A DNA stretch of 64,000 bases from Paraburkholderia sp. UYCP14C (lineage in GTDB: Bacteria; Pseudomonadota; Gammaproteobacteria; Burkholderiales; Burkholderiaceae): NCBI RefSeq assembly GCF_004197395.1, contig NZ_SELS01000032.1, forward strand, positions 27,711-91,710, in the 5' to 3' direction. Shown here in pieces: positions 23,701-34,814 of the stretch. A program made the position numbers and the translations under genes. Numbering within the stretch: position 1 is the stretch's first letter; each line of letters starts with the position of its first letter. The notes beneath the pieces are model-generated. The model was given only the letters and a program-made list of their open reading frames with translations, was not told the origin of the DNA and did not search any database.

Positions 23701-24295
23701 CGACGAGCTGAAGGCCGCGACCGAGCGCAAGAGCTTCCTCGATTCGCAGTCGGCCGACCTGACGAGCGCGATCGAAACGCTCGAAGACGCGATCCGCAAG
23801 ATCGACGGCGAAACGCGCACGCTGTTGCAAAGCACGTTCGACGAAGTGAACCGTCATTTCGGCGAGCTGTTCCCGCGTCTGTTCGGTGGCGGCCAGGCGA
23901 AGCTGATCATGACCGGCGACGAAATTCTCGACGCCGGCGTGCAGGTGATGGCGCAGCCGCCGGGCAAGAAGAATTCGACGATTCACCTGCTGTCGGGCGG
24001 CGAGAAGGCGCTGACCGCGACCGCGCTGGTGTTCGCGATGTTCCAGCTGAATCCGGCGCCGTTCTGTCTGCTCGACGAAGTGGACGCGCCGCTCGACGAC
24101 GCCAACACCGAGCGCTTCGCGAATCTGGTACGGGCGATGTCGGACAAAACGCAGTTCCTGTTCATCTCGCACAACAAGATCGCGATGGAAATGGCACAGC
24201 AACTGATCGGCGTGACGATGCAGGAGCAGGGCGTCTCGCGGATCGTCGCGGTCGACATGGAAACGGCGGCGGGTTTCGCCCAGAATATCGTTTGA
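20777..24295 (+). CDS. smc: Chromosome segregation protein SMC
   Basis: Structural maintenance of chromosomes ATPase of 1172 residues (family ~1150-1200) that loads on DNA and extrudes loops for chromosome segregation. I start at GTG 20777 (VRLTSIKLAGFKSFVDP), the normal SMC N-terminus; an open frame upstream to 20603 has no family similarity. Walker A GPNGCGKSN is at residues 31-39. Two long coiled coils (about 170-500 and 670-1000) flank a hinge around residues 510-650, and the C-terminal head has the signature LLSGGEKALTATALV and Walker B FCLLDEVDAPLDD. scpA and scpB are not in the window. Confidence 0.97.
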   Translation: MRLTSIKLAGFKSFVDPTHFQVPGQLVGVVGPNGCGKSNIIDAVRWVLGESRASELRGESMQDVIFNGSTARKPGSRASVELVFDNADGRAAGQWGQYAEIAVKRVLTRDGTSSYYINNLPARRRDIQDIFLGTGLGPRAYAIIGQGMIARLIEAKPEELRVFLEEAAGVSKYKERRRETENRLHDTRENLTRVEDIVRELGANLEKLEGQAVVATRYRELQGDGEEKQRLLWLLRKNEAAGEQQRQQRAIEQAQIDLEAQTAKLREVELELETLRVAHYSASDAMQGAQGALYEANAEVSRLEAEIRFIVESRNRVQAQIAALTAQREQWQSQADKAQDDIADAEEQLAVAEEKAVLAEEDAAAKHDALPALEARWRDAQAELNTERGGIAQTEQALKLEAAHQRNADQQLQQLQQRHERLKSEEGGLDAPDEAQLEELRMQLAEHEEILHDAQGRLADAQETLPRLDGERRAAQERVQAESAQIHQLDARLAALKQLQENVQTEGKIQPWLDKHELGSLPRLWKKLHVEAGWETALEAVLRERLAALEVSNLDWVKAFATDAPPAKLAFYAPPAAGQPAPAAGALRSLLSLVRIEDAGIRAVLNDWLGLAFVADDLQQALSMRAQLPEGGAFVVKAGHVVTRVGVQLYAADSEQAGMLARQQEIENLGRQVRAQALLADEAKAAAIRAEAAHTQAAQALAEMRQQAERATQRVHALQMDVLKLTQAHERYTQRSTQIREELEEIAAQIDEQRALRAESEANFERHDGELAELQARFEDHQLAFEALDEELTSARGEVRDLDRAATDARFAARNMANRIDELKRSIQVAHEQSERVAGALEDARAELETINEQTAHTGLQDALDIRAVKEEALRAARVELDDLTAKLRAADETRLTAERALQPLRDRINELQLKEQAARINGEQFVEQLAAAGVDETELQAKLTPDMKPSYLQGEVTRINNAIIALGPVNMAALDELKAATERKSFLDSQSADLTSAIETLEDAIRKIDGETRTLLQSTFDEVNRHFGELFPRLFGGGQAKLIMTGDEILDAGVQVMAQPPGKKNSTIHLLSGGEKALTATALVFAMFQLNPAPFCLLDEVDAPLDDANTERFANLVRAMSDKTQFLFISHNKIAMEMAQQLIGVTMQEQGVSRIVAVDMETAAGFAQNIV

Positions 24296-24408
24296 GTTAA
24301 CGCCTTCGCGGGCATCCGCATCCAGCGCAGCGGCTTCGATGAGTGCCGCGCGGTACGTGGAGCGGATCAGAGGCCCGCGCGGATAAAAGAATTGCTGATG
24401 GAGCATGC

Positions 24409-25737
24409 ATGGACGAGTTGACACTCGGTTTGATCGGCGCGGGTGCCGTGGTGGTCGGGGGCGTGGTCGTGTACAACGCGTGGCAGGGCGCGAAGGTGCG
24501 CCGCAAGATGCCGCGGCCGATGCCGGCCGACACCGCCGAGAGCTTTGCGCGGGACGAGCATGAGGAGCAGAGCCCGTTCATCGAGCCGGCCCGGCCGACC
24601 ACGCGGCGCGAGCCGAGCGTGAGCGCCGAGGCGGCCGCGGACCCGACCGCCGCGCGCGTCGAGCCGACCTTCGGCGCGGGCGCCGCCATGGGTGCCGCGC
24701 CGCTCGATACACCGGCCGATATCCAGGCCGAGATGACGTCGCCGAACGGCTATCCGCCGGCAGATGCCGACACCGTCGGCGCAGGCGAGCATGCAGCAGC
24801 GCCGGGCGCGAACGCAGAGCGCTCCGCGGCCGAAGCGCCCGCGGCCCAGCCGGCGTCCGCCGAGCACGAGCGCGTCGAACCCATCTTGCCGGCCGCCACG
24901 ACGATTTCGTCGGCGCCGCCCGCGATCGTCGATCGGCGCATCGACTGTATCGTGCCGATCCGGCTGAACGGCCCCGTGGCCGGCGACAAGGTGCTGCCGC
25001 TCGCGCAGCGCCTGCGTCGCGCGGGCAGCAAGCCGGTGCATATCGAAGGCAAGCCCGAAGGCGGCGGCGCATGGGAGCTGCTGCAGAACGGCACCCGCTA
25101 CGAAGAACTGCGCGCGGCCGCGCAGCTCGCGAACCGCAGCGGCGCACTCAACGAGCTCGAATTTTCCGAGTTTGTGACCGGCGTGCAGCAGTTCGCCGAC
25201 GCGCTCGACGCGGCGCCGGAATTCCCCGACATGCTCGAAACCGTCGCGATGGCGCGCGAGCTCGACGGCTTCGCCGCGCAGTGCGACGCGCAGTTGTCGA
25301 TCAACGTGCTGTCGGACGGCGCGCCGTGGTCGGCCAACTACGTGCAGGCGGTCGCGTCGCAGGACGGGCTGCTGCTGTCGCGCGACGGTACGCGCTTCGT
25401 CAAGCTCGACTCGCGGCAAAGCCCGGTGTTCATGCTGCAGTTCGGCGACACCAACTTCCTGCGCGACGACCTCACGTACAAGGGCGGCGAGATGATCACG
25501 CTGGTGCTCGACGTGCCGGTCGCCGACGAAGACATCCTGCCGTTTCGTCTGATGTGCGATTACGCGAAGTCGCTGGCCGAGCGCATCGGCGGACGCGTGG
25601 TTGACGACGGTCGCCGGCCGCTGCCGGAAAGCGCGCTGCTCGCGATCGAAAAACAGTTGATGACGCTGTACGCGAAGCTCGAACAGGCGGGTATTCCGGC
25701 GGGTTCGCCGGCGACGCGACGCCTGTTTAGCCAGTAA
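24409..25737 (+). CDS. zipA: Cell division protein ZipA-like, C-terminal FtsZ-binding domain
   Basis: Bitopic membrane protein of 442 residues that anchors FtsZ to the membrane. ATG 24409 (MDELTLGLIGAGAVVVGG) gives an N-terminal transmembrane helix (residues ~4-24) followed by a basic stretch (KVRRKMPRP). An Ala/Glu/Pro-rich flexible linker spans ~30-185. The FtsZ-binding domain is at the C-terminus (GALNELEFSEFVTGVQQFAD; CDYAKSLAERIGGRVVDDG). The architecture and its place between smc and ligA match the ZipA-like proteins of Burkholderia. ZipA is poorly conserved outside gammaproteobacteria, so the assignment rests on the C-terminal domain. Confidence 0.85.
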   Translation: MDELTLGLIGAGAVVVGGVVVYNAWQGAKVRRKMPRPMPADTAESFARDEHEEQSPFIEPARPTTRREPSVSAEAAADPTAARVEPTFGAGAAMGAAPLDTPADIQAEMTSPNGYPPADADTVGAGEHAAAPGANAERSAAEAPAAQPASAEHERVEPILPAATTISSAPPAIVDRRIDCIVPIRLNGPVAGDKVLPLAQRLRRAGSKPVHIEGKPEGGGAWELLQNGTRYEELRAAAQLANRSGALNELEFSEFVTGVQQFADALDAAPEFPDMLETVAMARELDGFAAQCDAQLSINVLSDGAPWSANYVQAVASQDGLLLSRDGTRFVKLDSRQSPVFMLQFGDTNFLRDDLTYKGGEMITLVLDVPVADEDILPFRLMCDYAKSLAERIGGRVVDDGRRPLPESALLAIEKQLMTLYAKLEQAGIPAGSPATRRLFSQ

Positions 25738-25763
25738 GCGTTTTTCAGCGCTCTACGTGTTTT

Positions 25764-25798
25764 GACGACGGCCGCACGATGTGCGGCCGTCGTCGTTT
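25764..25798 (+). terminator. Probable terminator between zipA and ligA
   Basis: A 14-bp perfect stem, GACGACGGCCGCAC (25764-25777) with GTGCGGCCGTCGTC (25781-25794), loop GAT, followed by only GTTT. The stem is strong but the U-tract is short, so it may be a weak or factor-assisted terminator. Confidence 0.55.
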
Positions 25799-25864
25799 CC
25801 GGCTTGTATTGCGGCGTGGGGCGCCCCGATTCAGCGATGTAAAGGGGCACGCTTCCTGCGATAA

Positions 25865-27966
<2,102 letters not shown>

Positions 27967-27967
<1 letters not shown>

Positions 27968-28500
27968 TGATTCACGACATTCTGAAGATGGGCGATCCGC
28001 GTCTGCTGCGAATCGCGGAGCCCGTCGACCGCTTCGACACGCCCGAGCTGCACCGCCTCGTGGAAGACATGTTCGAGACCATGCACGCGGCGAACGGCGC
28101 GGGTCTTGCCGCGCCGCAGATCGGCGTCGATCTGCAGGTGGTGATCTTCGGCTTCGGTTCGAACGAGCGCTATCCGGACGCGCCGCCGGTGCCGGAAACG
28201 GTGCTGATCAACCCCACCGTCACGCCGGTGTCGCAGGATATGGAGGAGAGCTGGGAGGGCTGCCTGTCGGTGCCGGGGCTGCGCGGCGTGGTGAGCCGGT
28301 TTTCGATGATCCGCTATCACGGCTTCGATCAATTCGGCAATCCGATCGATCGGGTCGCCGAGGGCTTTCACGCGCGGGTCGTGCAGCACGAATGCGATCA
28401 TCTGATCGGCAAGCTGTATCCGATGCGGATTACCGATTTCTCGAAGTTCGGCTTTACCGAGGTGCTGTTTCCCGATCTCGATCCGAATAGCGACGACTAA
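27967..28500 (+). CDS. def: Peptide deformylase
   Basis: Metalloenzyme (usually Fe2+) of 177 residues that removes the formyl group from nascent N-termini. All three signature motifs are present: [10 protein letters not shown] (residues 45-53), EGCLS with ligand C99, and HECDH with ligands H141/H145 and catalytic E142. The C-terminal segment after the metal motif is short. Start overlaps the ligA stop. This is not the usual def-fmt arrangement, so the genome may have a second deformylase next to fmt. Confidence 0.95.
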
Positions 28501-28517
28501 ACGTGGCTGCCGCCAAT

Positions 28518-28550
28518 AAAAAACCCACGCCTTAGGTGCGTGGGTTTTTT
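28518..28550. terminator. Bidirectional intrinsic terminator, def / pseudouridine synthase
   Basis: AAAACCCACGC-type arm (28518-28530) pairs with GCGTGGGTTTTTT (28538-28550), loop CTTAGGT. A-run on one side and T-run on the other serve both convergent genes. Confidence 0.9.
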
Positions 28551-28604
28551 GTTGCCCCGAAGGATGCGCCTGCTTACAGCAAGCAGGCGCGCGGCGGACC
28601 GACC

Positions 28605-30824
28605 TCAGAACGACTCGTCTTCCGACAGATAGCGCCACTGTCCCGGCGGCAGCGCGCCGAGCATCACCTGGCCCATGCGCACGCGCTTCAGGCCCACCAC
28701 TTCGAGACCGACCAGTTCGCACATGCGGCGAATCTGACGCTTCTTGCCTTCGCGCAGCACGAAACGCAACTGCTCGCCGTTCTGCCAACTGACCTCGGCG
28801 GGCTTCAGCGCGACCTCGTCGAGCGACAGGCCGTGGCGCAGCAGCGCGAGTTTTTCGGCCGGGAAATGGCTTTCGACGTCGACGGTGTGCTCACCGTAGG
28901 CGACCCGCACCAGATACTCCTTGTCCACGTCCGAGTGACCGCCGATCAGTTGCTTCGCGATGCGGCCGTCCTGCGTCAGCACGAGCAGGCCCGTCGAATC
29001 GATGTCGAGACGACCGGCCGGCGCGAGCTGGCGCAGATGCGACACCGAGAAACGGATGCCCGAGCGGTCGCCCTCCCAGCGATTCTCAGGCGTGACGAGC
29101 GTGATGGCCGGCTGGTAGCCGTCTTCCGCCTGGCCCGACACGAGGCCGACCGGCTTGTGCACGATCACTGTCACCTGGCTCGACTGGAAGGCTTCGGCGG
29201 CCGGGTCGATGTCGATGCGCTGATCCGGGAACACCTTGGTGCCGAGCGTATCGACGCGCTCGCCGTCGACCATCACCCAGCCTTTCTCGATCCATTCGTC
29301 GGCCTCGCGGCGCGAGCACAGGCCAAGCTTGGACATCAGCTTGGACAGACGCAGCATGCCCGGCGCGTCTTCGCGATCGCGGCGGGGCGGGTGTGCAGTG
29401 TCGACGGTGGTGTCGACGGATTGGGCCGGTGCGGATGCCGAGGTGCGCGGCTTGGCGGCGCGGGCAGGGCGCTCGTCGTCGAAACTGCGCGCAGGGCGCT
29501 CGCGACGTTCGCTGCGTTCAGCGCCGCGTGCGGAGTGTTCGCCGGACTCGCGGCGGGAGGACGTCCAGTCGCCGCGCTCGCCGCGGTCCTCACGCGTTGT
29601 GCGGGGTGCACGCTCGGTACGTTCGCCAAAGCCGCCCTTTACCGGCTTCGCGAAGCTGCGCTCGCCGCGCTCGCTACCGAAGCGCGGGCGGTCGCCGGCA
29701 TCGCGCTCGCGGCGCACCGGACGGTCGCCACGCGCGCCGCTTTCCGAAGAGCCTGCGCCTGCGCGCGGACCGCTGAACGGACGGCGTTCGCCGTCGTCGC
29801 GGCGCGGTGCGCGCTCGCCGCGCTCCGCATTGCCCTCGAAACGACGCGGTGCGCGTTCTGCACGGTCGCCGAATTCGCGTCGCGGTGCGCGTTCGCCACG
29901 TTCAGCGTTGCCTTCGAAGCGACGTGGTGCGCGTTCTGCACGGTCGCCGAATTCGCGTCGCGGTGCACGTTCGCCACGCTCAGCGTTGCCTTCGAAGCGA
30001 CGTGGTGCGCGTTCAGTACGACGGTCGCCGACTTCACGTCGCGGTGCACGTTCGCCACGCTCAGCGCTGCCTTCGAAGCGACGCGGCGCGCGTTCAGCAC
30101 GGTCGCTGAATTCGCGTCGCGGTGCACGTTCGCCACGCTCAGCATTGCCTTCGAAGCGACGGGGTGCGCGTTCAGCGCGCTCACCGAATTCACGCCGCGG
30201 TGCACGTTCGCCACGCTCGGCGCTGCCTTCGAAGCGACGCGGCGCGCGTTCAGCGCGCTCGCCGACTTCACGTCGCGGTGCACGTTCGCCACGTTCAGCG
30301 CTGCCTTCGAAGCGACGCGGCGCGCGTTCAGCGCGCTCACCGACTTCACGTCGCGGTGCGCGTTCGCCACGCTCAGCGCTGCCTTCGAAGCGACGCGGCG
30401 CGCGTTCCGCCCGCTCACCGAATTCACGCCGGGGTGCACGTTCGCCACGCTCAGTGCTGCCTTCGAAGCGACGCGGCGCGCGTTCAGCCCGCTCGCCGAA
30501 TTCGCGTCGCGGTGCACGTTCGCCACGCTCGGCGCTGCCCTCGAAGCGACGCGGTGCGCCCGTGGCAGCCGCGCCCCGTTCGCGCGCGGCCGACCCTTCG
30601 GCACGCGGCGTGCGCGCACCGGCGCCCGCCGGCTTCGCACCGACCGGCCGCTTCGCGCCGCCACCCGCCGATGCCGCGCCTCCACGCTTCGCGCCGGCTT
30701 CGGCCTCAAAGGGCTTCGGCCGCGCTGGACGGGTCGGCTTTCGCGCCGACGCACTGCCGGAGCGGACAGGGGCGCGTTCGGACGAGGTCGGCCGCGGATG
30801 TTTCGCTGTTAATTTGATTCGCAT
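28605..30824 (-). CDS. RsuA/RluB/RluF-family rRNA pseudouridine synthase with repeat-rich N-terminal extension
   Basis: 739 residues, of which only the last ~250 form the enzyme. An S4 RNA-binding domain (MLRLSKLMSKLGLCSRREAD) is followed by the catalytic domain with GRLDIDSTGLLVLTQDG (nucleophile is the first Asp of the motif) and RQIRRMCELVGLEV. The RQIRRMCE and GQWRYLSEDE endings look more like RluF (23S U2604) than RluB, but I leave the site open. Residues ~90-350 hold ten tandem 26-residue units rich in Arg, Glu and Pro, and ~350-490 is a further Arg/Ser/Glu-rich disordered part. Start ATG 30824, six bases after the glnD stop; cotranscription with map-glnD is likely. Confidence 0.88.
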   Translation of the reverse strand: MRIKLTAKHPRPTSSERAPVRSGSASARKPTRPARPKPFEAEAGAKRGGAASAGGGAKRPVGAKPAGAGARTPRAEGSAARERGAAATGAPRRFEGSAERGERAPRREFGERAERAPRRFEGSTERGERAPRREFGERAERAPRRFEGSAERGERAPRREVGERAERAPRRFEGSAERGERAPRREVGERAERAPRRFEGSAERGERAPRREFGERAERAPRRFEGNAERGERAPRREFSDRAERAPRRFEGSAERGERAPRREVGDRRTERAPRRFEGNAERGERAPRREFGDRAERAPRRFEGNAERGERAPRREFGDRAERAPRRFEGNAERGERAPRRDDGERRPFSGPRAGAGSSESGARGDRPVRRERDAGDRPRFGSERGERSFAKPVKGGFGERTERAPRTTREDRGERGDWTSSRRESGEHSARGAERSERRERPARSFDDERPARAAKPRTSASAPAQSVDTTVDTAHPPRRDREDAPGMLRLSKLMSKLGLCSRREADEWIEKGWVMVDGERVDTLGTKVFPDQRIDIDPAAEAFQSSQVTVIVHKPVGLVSGQAEDGYQPAITLVTPENRWEGDRSGIRFSVSHLRQLAPAGRLDIDSTGLLVLTQDGRIAKQLIGGHSDVDKEYLVRVAYGEHTVDVESHFPAEKLALLRHGLSLDEVALKPAEVSWQNGEQLRFVLREGKKRQIRRMCELVGLEVVGLKRVRMGQVMLGALPPGQWRYLSEDESF
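29775..30557 (-). repeat. Ten-copy 78-bp coding tandem repeat
   Basis: Ten head-to-tail units of 26 codons, consensus APRRFEGSAERGERAPRRE then FGERAER. Variation is limited to S/N or S/T at position 8, F/V at 20, G/S and E/D next to it. One unit (GDRRTER) is a codon longer, and the last unit is degenerate (DDGERRPF). Each unit is itself built of two half-motifs starting with ERAPRR. Near-identical units suggest recent expansion by unequal crossover or slippage, so copy number may vary among strains. Confidence 0.93.
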
Positions 30825-30830
30825 GAAATC

Positions 30831-33410
30831 TCACACTGCGATCGCGCGCAGCAGTTCGGTCTCGACCTGAATTTGCAGGCGGTTGTCCGACAGGCTGTGT
30901 CCTTCGAGCAGGAACACGTCCTCGACGCGTTCGCCGAGCGTGTTGATCCGCGCCGACGCGACGCCGACCCGGTGCTCGGCCAGCACGCGCGCGATCGAAT
31001 AAAGAAGGCCCGGCCGGTCGTTCGCCGACACGGACAGGATGTAGTATTGGCCGCGCTCGTCGGCCCGCAGGTCGACGCGCGGCGTAATCGGAAAGGTGCG
31101 CGACAGCCGCGACAGCCGGCCCTTCGACGGTCCCGGCAGCAAGGTGCCGTGGCCCGCGAGCCGCGCGGTCAGCTCCTGCTCGACCAGATTGGCGATGTCG
31201 CGATAGTGCACGTCCTCTTCGGTGTGCGCGACGAGGAAGTTGTCGAGCGCATAGCCGTGGCGCGTCGTGCTGACGCGCGCATCGAGCACCGACAGACCGT
31301 TGCGGTCGAAATACGCGCAGATGCCCGCGAACAGATCGGGCTGGTCCTTCACGTAGACGAGCACCTGCAGCGCCTCGCCGATCGGCGACGGCCGCGCCCG
31401 CACGAGCGGCGTCGGGGTTTCGACGTGGCGGTACAGCACGCGCGTCTGCCACGCGATGTCCGCCGCGTCGTGGCGCAGGAAATAGCCGACGTCGAGCTTG
31501 TCCCACAGCGCCCGTTGCGCGCCTTCCGGCACGGTTTCGAGACGCAGCAGCGCGAGCGCCTCTTCCTTGCGCGACTTCAGCTCCGAATGCTCGTCCGGCT
31601 GTGCACCGCCCAGCACGGCGAGCGTGGTGCGGTAGAGATCTTCGAGCAGCTTGCCTTTCCACGTGTTCCAGACCTTCGGGCTGGTGCCGCGGATGTCGGC
31701 GACGGTCAGCAGATAGAGCGCGGTCAGGCGGCGCTCGGTACCGACCAGCTCGGCGAAGCGCTTGATCACTTCAGGGTCGCTCGTGTCCTGCTTTTGCGCG
31801 ACCTGGCTCATCGTCAGATGCTGCTGCACGAGCCACACGACCAGCTCGCCATCCTCGCCCTCGATGCCGTGCTGCCGACAGAAGCGCCGCGCGTCGGCCA
31901 TGCCGAGCGTGGAGTGATCGCCGCCGCGGCCCTTCGCGATGTCATGAAACAGCGCGGCCGCGTACAGCACCCACGGCCGGTCGAAGTTGGCGATCAACTG
32001 GCTGCAGAACGGGTATTCGTGCGCATGCTCGGCGATCGCGAAGCGGCGCAGATTGCGCAGCACCATCAGGATGTGCTGATCGACCGTGTACACGTGATAC
32101 AGATCGTGCTGCATCTGCCCGACGATGCGCCGGAAATTCAGCAGATAACGCCCGAGCACGCTGGTCTGGTTCATCAGCCGGAACGCATGCGTGATGCCGG
32201 CCGGCTGCTTCAGGATTGCCATGAAGAGCCGGCGGTTTTCCGGATCGCGCCGCCAATGCTGGTCCATCACGTCGCGGGCGTTGTAGATCGCGCGCAGCGT
32301 GCGCGCCGACAGGCCCTTCACGCCGGGGGTGCGCTCGTACAGCAGGAACGCTTCGAGGATCGCGTTCGGTTCGCGCTGGAACACGTCGTCGGACGCGATT
32401 TCGAGCATGCCCTGCTTTTCGACGAAGCGATCCGACAGCACGCGCGTGATGCCGCTCGTGCTCGGAAAGAGCTGCGCCTCGATGTTCTGGATCAGGATCG
32501 TCGCGAGCTGCGTGACCGCTTTCGCGGCCCAGTAGTAGCGGCGCATCAGCTGCTCGCTCGCGCGCTTGGTCGCGGTCGGCTTGAAGCCGAAGCTCTCCGC
32601 GACCGGCGTCTGCAGGTCGAACACCAGGATGTCCTGACGGCGCCCGGCGATCACGTGCAGCCGCGCACGCAGCGACTTGAGGAAGCCTTCGTTGTGACGC
32701 AGCTCGCGCGCCTCGCGCTCGGTGATGAGGCCGCGCGCTTCGAGTTCGCGCCAGCTGCTGCCGAACTCGGCCGCCTGCGTGATCCACAGGATCAGCTGCA
32801 GGTCGCGCAGCCCGCCCGGGCTTTCCTTGATGTTCGGTTCGAGCGCGTACGGCGTGTCCTGAAACTTCGCGTGACGCTGGCGCATTTCCAGCACCTTCGC
32901 CTGGAAAAACGCCTTCGGGTCGAGCGCCGCGCGGTAGCGCTGCGCGAAATCGTCGAACAGCGCGGTGCTGCCGGTGATACGGCGTGCTTCCAGCAGCGAG
33001 GTACGCACCGTGACGTCGTTGGCCGCTTCTTCCAGGCATTGCGACACGCTGCGCACGCTGCTGCCGAGTTCCAGCCCGAGATCCCACGCGAGGCTGATAA
33101 AGCGCTCGATGCGCGCCTCGAGATGCTCGAGCCGCGCGTCGGGCAACAGCACCAGGATGTCGATATCGGAGTGCGGCGCGAGTTCGCCGCGCCCATAGCC
33201 GCCGACCGCGACGAGCGCGAGGTCGTCGGGCAGCTCGCAGGTGTCCCAGGCGGCGCGCAACGAATGGTCCGTCGCGCGCGCGAGGGCAGCCATCAATACG
33301 TCGACGTTGGTGGCCGTTCGAAAGCGTTCCAGCAATTGGGCTTTGGCCACTTTATAGTCCGCCTTGAGCGACGAGGCATGGGAGGGGGCGACGGCTGGAA
33401 CGCTACTCAT
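30831..33410 (-). CDS. glnD: [Protein-PII] uridylyltransferase / uridylyl-removing enzyme GlnD
   Basis: Nitrogen-status sensor of 859 residues that uridylylates or deuridylylates PII in response to glutamine. Start ATG 33410 ([20 protein letters not shown]); the frame is open further upstream into map but without family similarity. Order of domains: nucleotidyltransferase with [19 protein letters not shown] (residues 70-88, metal-binding Asp82/Asp84), GlnD-specific helical region, HD domain with [15 protein letters not shown], and two C-terminal ACT domains ([34 protein letters not shown]). It sits 29 bases after map. Confidence 0.97.
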   Translation of the reverse strand: MSSVPAVAPSHASSLKADYKVAKAQLLERFRTATNVDVLMAALARATDHSLRAAWDTCELPDDLALVAVGGYGRGELAPHSDIDILVLLPDARLEHLEARIERFISLAWDLGLELGSSVRSVSQCLEEAANDVTVRTSLLEARRITGSTALFDDFAQRYRAALDPKAFFQAKVLEMRQRHAKFQDTPYALEPNIKESPGGLRDLQLILWITQAAEFGSSWRELEARGLITEREARELRHNEGFLKSLRARLHVIAGRRQDILVFDLQTPVAESFGFKPTATKRASEQLMRRYYWAAKAVTQLATILIQNIEAQLFPSTSGITRVLSDRFVEKQGMLEIASDDVFQREPNAILEAFLLYERTPGVKGLSARTLRAIYNARDVMDQHWRRDPENRRLFMAILKQPAGITHAFRLMNQTSVLGRYLLNFRRIVGQMQHDLYHVYTVDQHILMVLRNLRRFAIAEHAHEYPFCSQLIANFDRPWVLYAAALFHDIAKGRGGDHSTLGMADARRFCRQHGIEGEDGELVVWLVQQHLTMSQVAQKQDTSDPEVIKRFAELVGTERRLTALYLLTVADIRGTSPKVWNTWKGKLLEDLYRTTLAVLGGAQPDEHSELKSRKEEALALLRLETVPEGAQRALWDKLDVGYFLRHDAADIAWQTRVLYRHVETPTPLVRARPSPIGEALQVLVYVKDQPDLFAGICAYFDRNGLSVLDARVSTTRHGYALDNFLVAHTEEDVHYRDIANLVEQELTARLAGHGTLLPGPSKGRLSRLSRTFPITPRVDLRADERGQYYILSVSANDRPGLLYSIARVLAEHRVGVASARINTLGERVEDVFLLEGHSLSDNRLQIQVETELLRAIAV

Positions 33411-33439
33411 TGGCAGGCGGGCGGTGAGGTCGGAGTCGG

Positions 33440-34249
33440 TCAGGCGGTGGCCGCAACCACGGACGGACGCGCGGGCGTACCGGCCGATACGGTCAGCACG
33501 TCGTAGCCTGTCTCCGTGACGAGCACCGTGTGCTCCCACTGCGCGGACAGGCTGCGGTCCTTGGTTTTGACGGTCCACTGGTCGGGCATCGTGCGGATGT
33601 CGCGGCGGCCGGCGTTGATCATCGGCTCGATCGTGAAGATCATGCCGGTCTGCAATTCGAGCCCGGTGCCGGGGCGGCCATAGTGCAGGATCTGCGGATC
33701 TTCGTGGAATACGGTGCCGATGCCGTGGCCGCAATATTCGCGCACCACGCTGTAGCCGAGGCCTTCGGCGTGCTTCTGGATCGCATAGCCGATGTCGCCG
33801 AGATGCGCGCCGGGGCGCACCTGATCGATGCCGAGCCACATGCATTCAAAGGTGGCCTGCACGAGGCGCTTCGCCATGATCGACCCTTCGCCGACGATGA
33901 ACATGCGGCTCGTGTCGCCGAAGTAGCCTTCCTTGATGACGGTGACGTCGATGTTGAGTGCGTCGCCGTTTTTCAGGGCCTTGTCGCCCGGGATGCCGTG
34001 GCAGATCACGTCGTTGACGGAAATGCAGGTTGCCTTCGGATAGGGCGGGTAGCCCGGCGGCTGGTAATTCAGCGGCGCGGGGACCGTGCCCTGGTCTTTC
34101 AGCATGTATTCGTGGCACAGACGGTCGAGCTCGCCCGTGGTGACGCCAGCCTTGACGAACGGCGTGATGTAGTCGAGCACTTCGCTCGCGAGCCGGCAGG
34201 CGACGCGCATCTTCGCGATATCGTCCTGGTTTTTGATGGTGATAGCCAT
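33440..34249 (-). CDS. map: Methionine aminopeptidase type I
   Basis: Removes the initiator methionine from nascent proteins. 269 residues from ATG 34249 ([20 protein letters not shown]), with GAGGAAA just upstream as the ribosome site; the longer frame from 34342 lacks a good site. Metal ligands are D101, D112, H175, E208 and E239, with H84 (CHGIPG) in the active site. It is divergent from rpsB, the arrangement also found in E. coli, and is the first gene of map-glnD-pseudouridine synthase. Confidence 0.97.
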   Translation of the reverse strand: MAITIKNQDDIAKMRVACRLASEVLDYITPFVKAGVTTGELDRLCHEYMLKDQGTVPAPLNYQPPGYPPYPKATCISVNDVICHGIPGDKALKNGDALNIDVTVIKEGYFGDTSRMFIVGEGSIMAKRLVQATFECMWLGIDQVRPGAHLGDIGYAIQKHAEGLGYSVVREYCGHGIGTVFHEDPQILHYGRPGTGLELQTGMIFTIEPMINAGRRDIRTMPDQWTVKTKDRSLSAQWEHTVLVTETGYDVLTVSAGTPARPSVVAATA

Positions 34250-34814
34250 GGTTTCCTCGGAAGCCTTGCTGGATAAGGCTTGCTGGGTGTTGCGGTGGCC
34301 TGGCGGAGGGCGTCTTGCCGGCACGAAATGCCGGTTGATCATTCACGATCCCTCGCGCGAGGCGGAATCGAGCCATTTTACAGCAGTGGGGGCCGGGTCG
34401 TTGCGCCGGATCGGGCGGCAATGTGCCAAAAGCGACCAGAATCGGTTAGTTGGCGGCCCAACGGACGCGAGGCAGGGCTTTGGGCCTGGCTGCCCGGTCC
34501 CATGCGCAGGACCATCGCCCGGTGGTCGGGCCGGTTGAGTCGGTTACGAGTCGCGTGCTATACTCTTGGGCTAAGTCGGTCTTGGTCTGCTTTTATTCGC
34601 GCATTCGCCAATTCGTTGCAAATTCGCGCATGGCAGTTCGGCGGAACGGCTTCTCGCGGCACTCCGGTTGCTGGCGTCGCGAGTTGGAGAAAGTAGTGTC
34701 AGGCAACCAATTCGCAAGCCGGCGCACCCAGGGTGTCACCGCGTTCCAGCCGAAATAGAGGCGGCGCGGTCGATACGGCAGCCGGCTTAAGACCCAACCC
34801 TCGTGGAGAATTTT
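34250..34814. other. Divergent map / rpsB intergenic region and rpsB leader
   Basis: 565 bases with no gene I can support. The map-proximal half shows a weak -10-like TAAAAT on the - strand near 34374-34379. The rpsB half has a good promoter (separate entry) that predicts a leader of about 245 nt. In that leader ATTCGCGCAT occurs twice (34595-34604 and 34622-34631), the second directly followed by ATGGCAGTT, the same nine bases that begin rpsB, and a six-bp stem pairs 34653-34658 with 34678-34683. S2 represses its own operon through the leader in E. coli; similar control here is inference. Confidence 0.5.
34535..34564 (+). promoter_or_regulatory. Sigma-70 promoter of rpsB-tsf
   Basis: -35 TTGAGT (34535-34540), 18-base spacer, -10 TATACT (34559-34564). 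This is the best sigma-70 match in the map/rpsB gap and points to rpsB, giving a start near 34571. Confidence 0.6.

Noticed and set aside
20852-24424. 1190-residue open frame on the - strand opposite smc
   Set aside because: In GC-rich genomes the frame opposite a long gene often lacks stops. This one has a Leu/Arg/His-rich composition with no domain, whereas smc itself is complete and recognised.
28536-30812. Long + strand frames through the pseudouridine synthase repeat
   Set aside because: The repeat unit is 78 bases, a multiple of three, so a unit without stops stays open in several frames. The composition only mirrors the repeat.
30873-33506. 877-residue open frame on + opposite glnD
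   Set aside because: Mirror of glnD codon usage, no family resemblance, no ribosome site; glnD is intact on the other strand.
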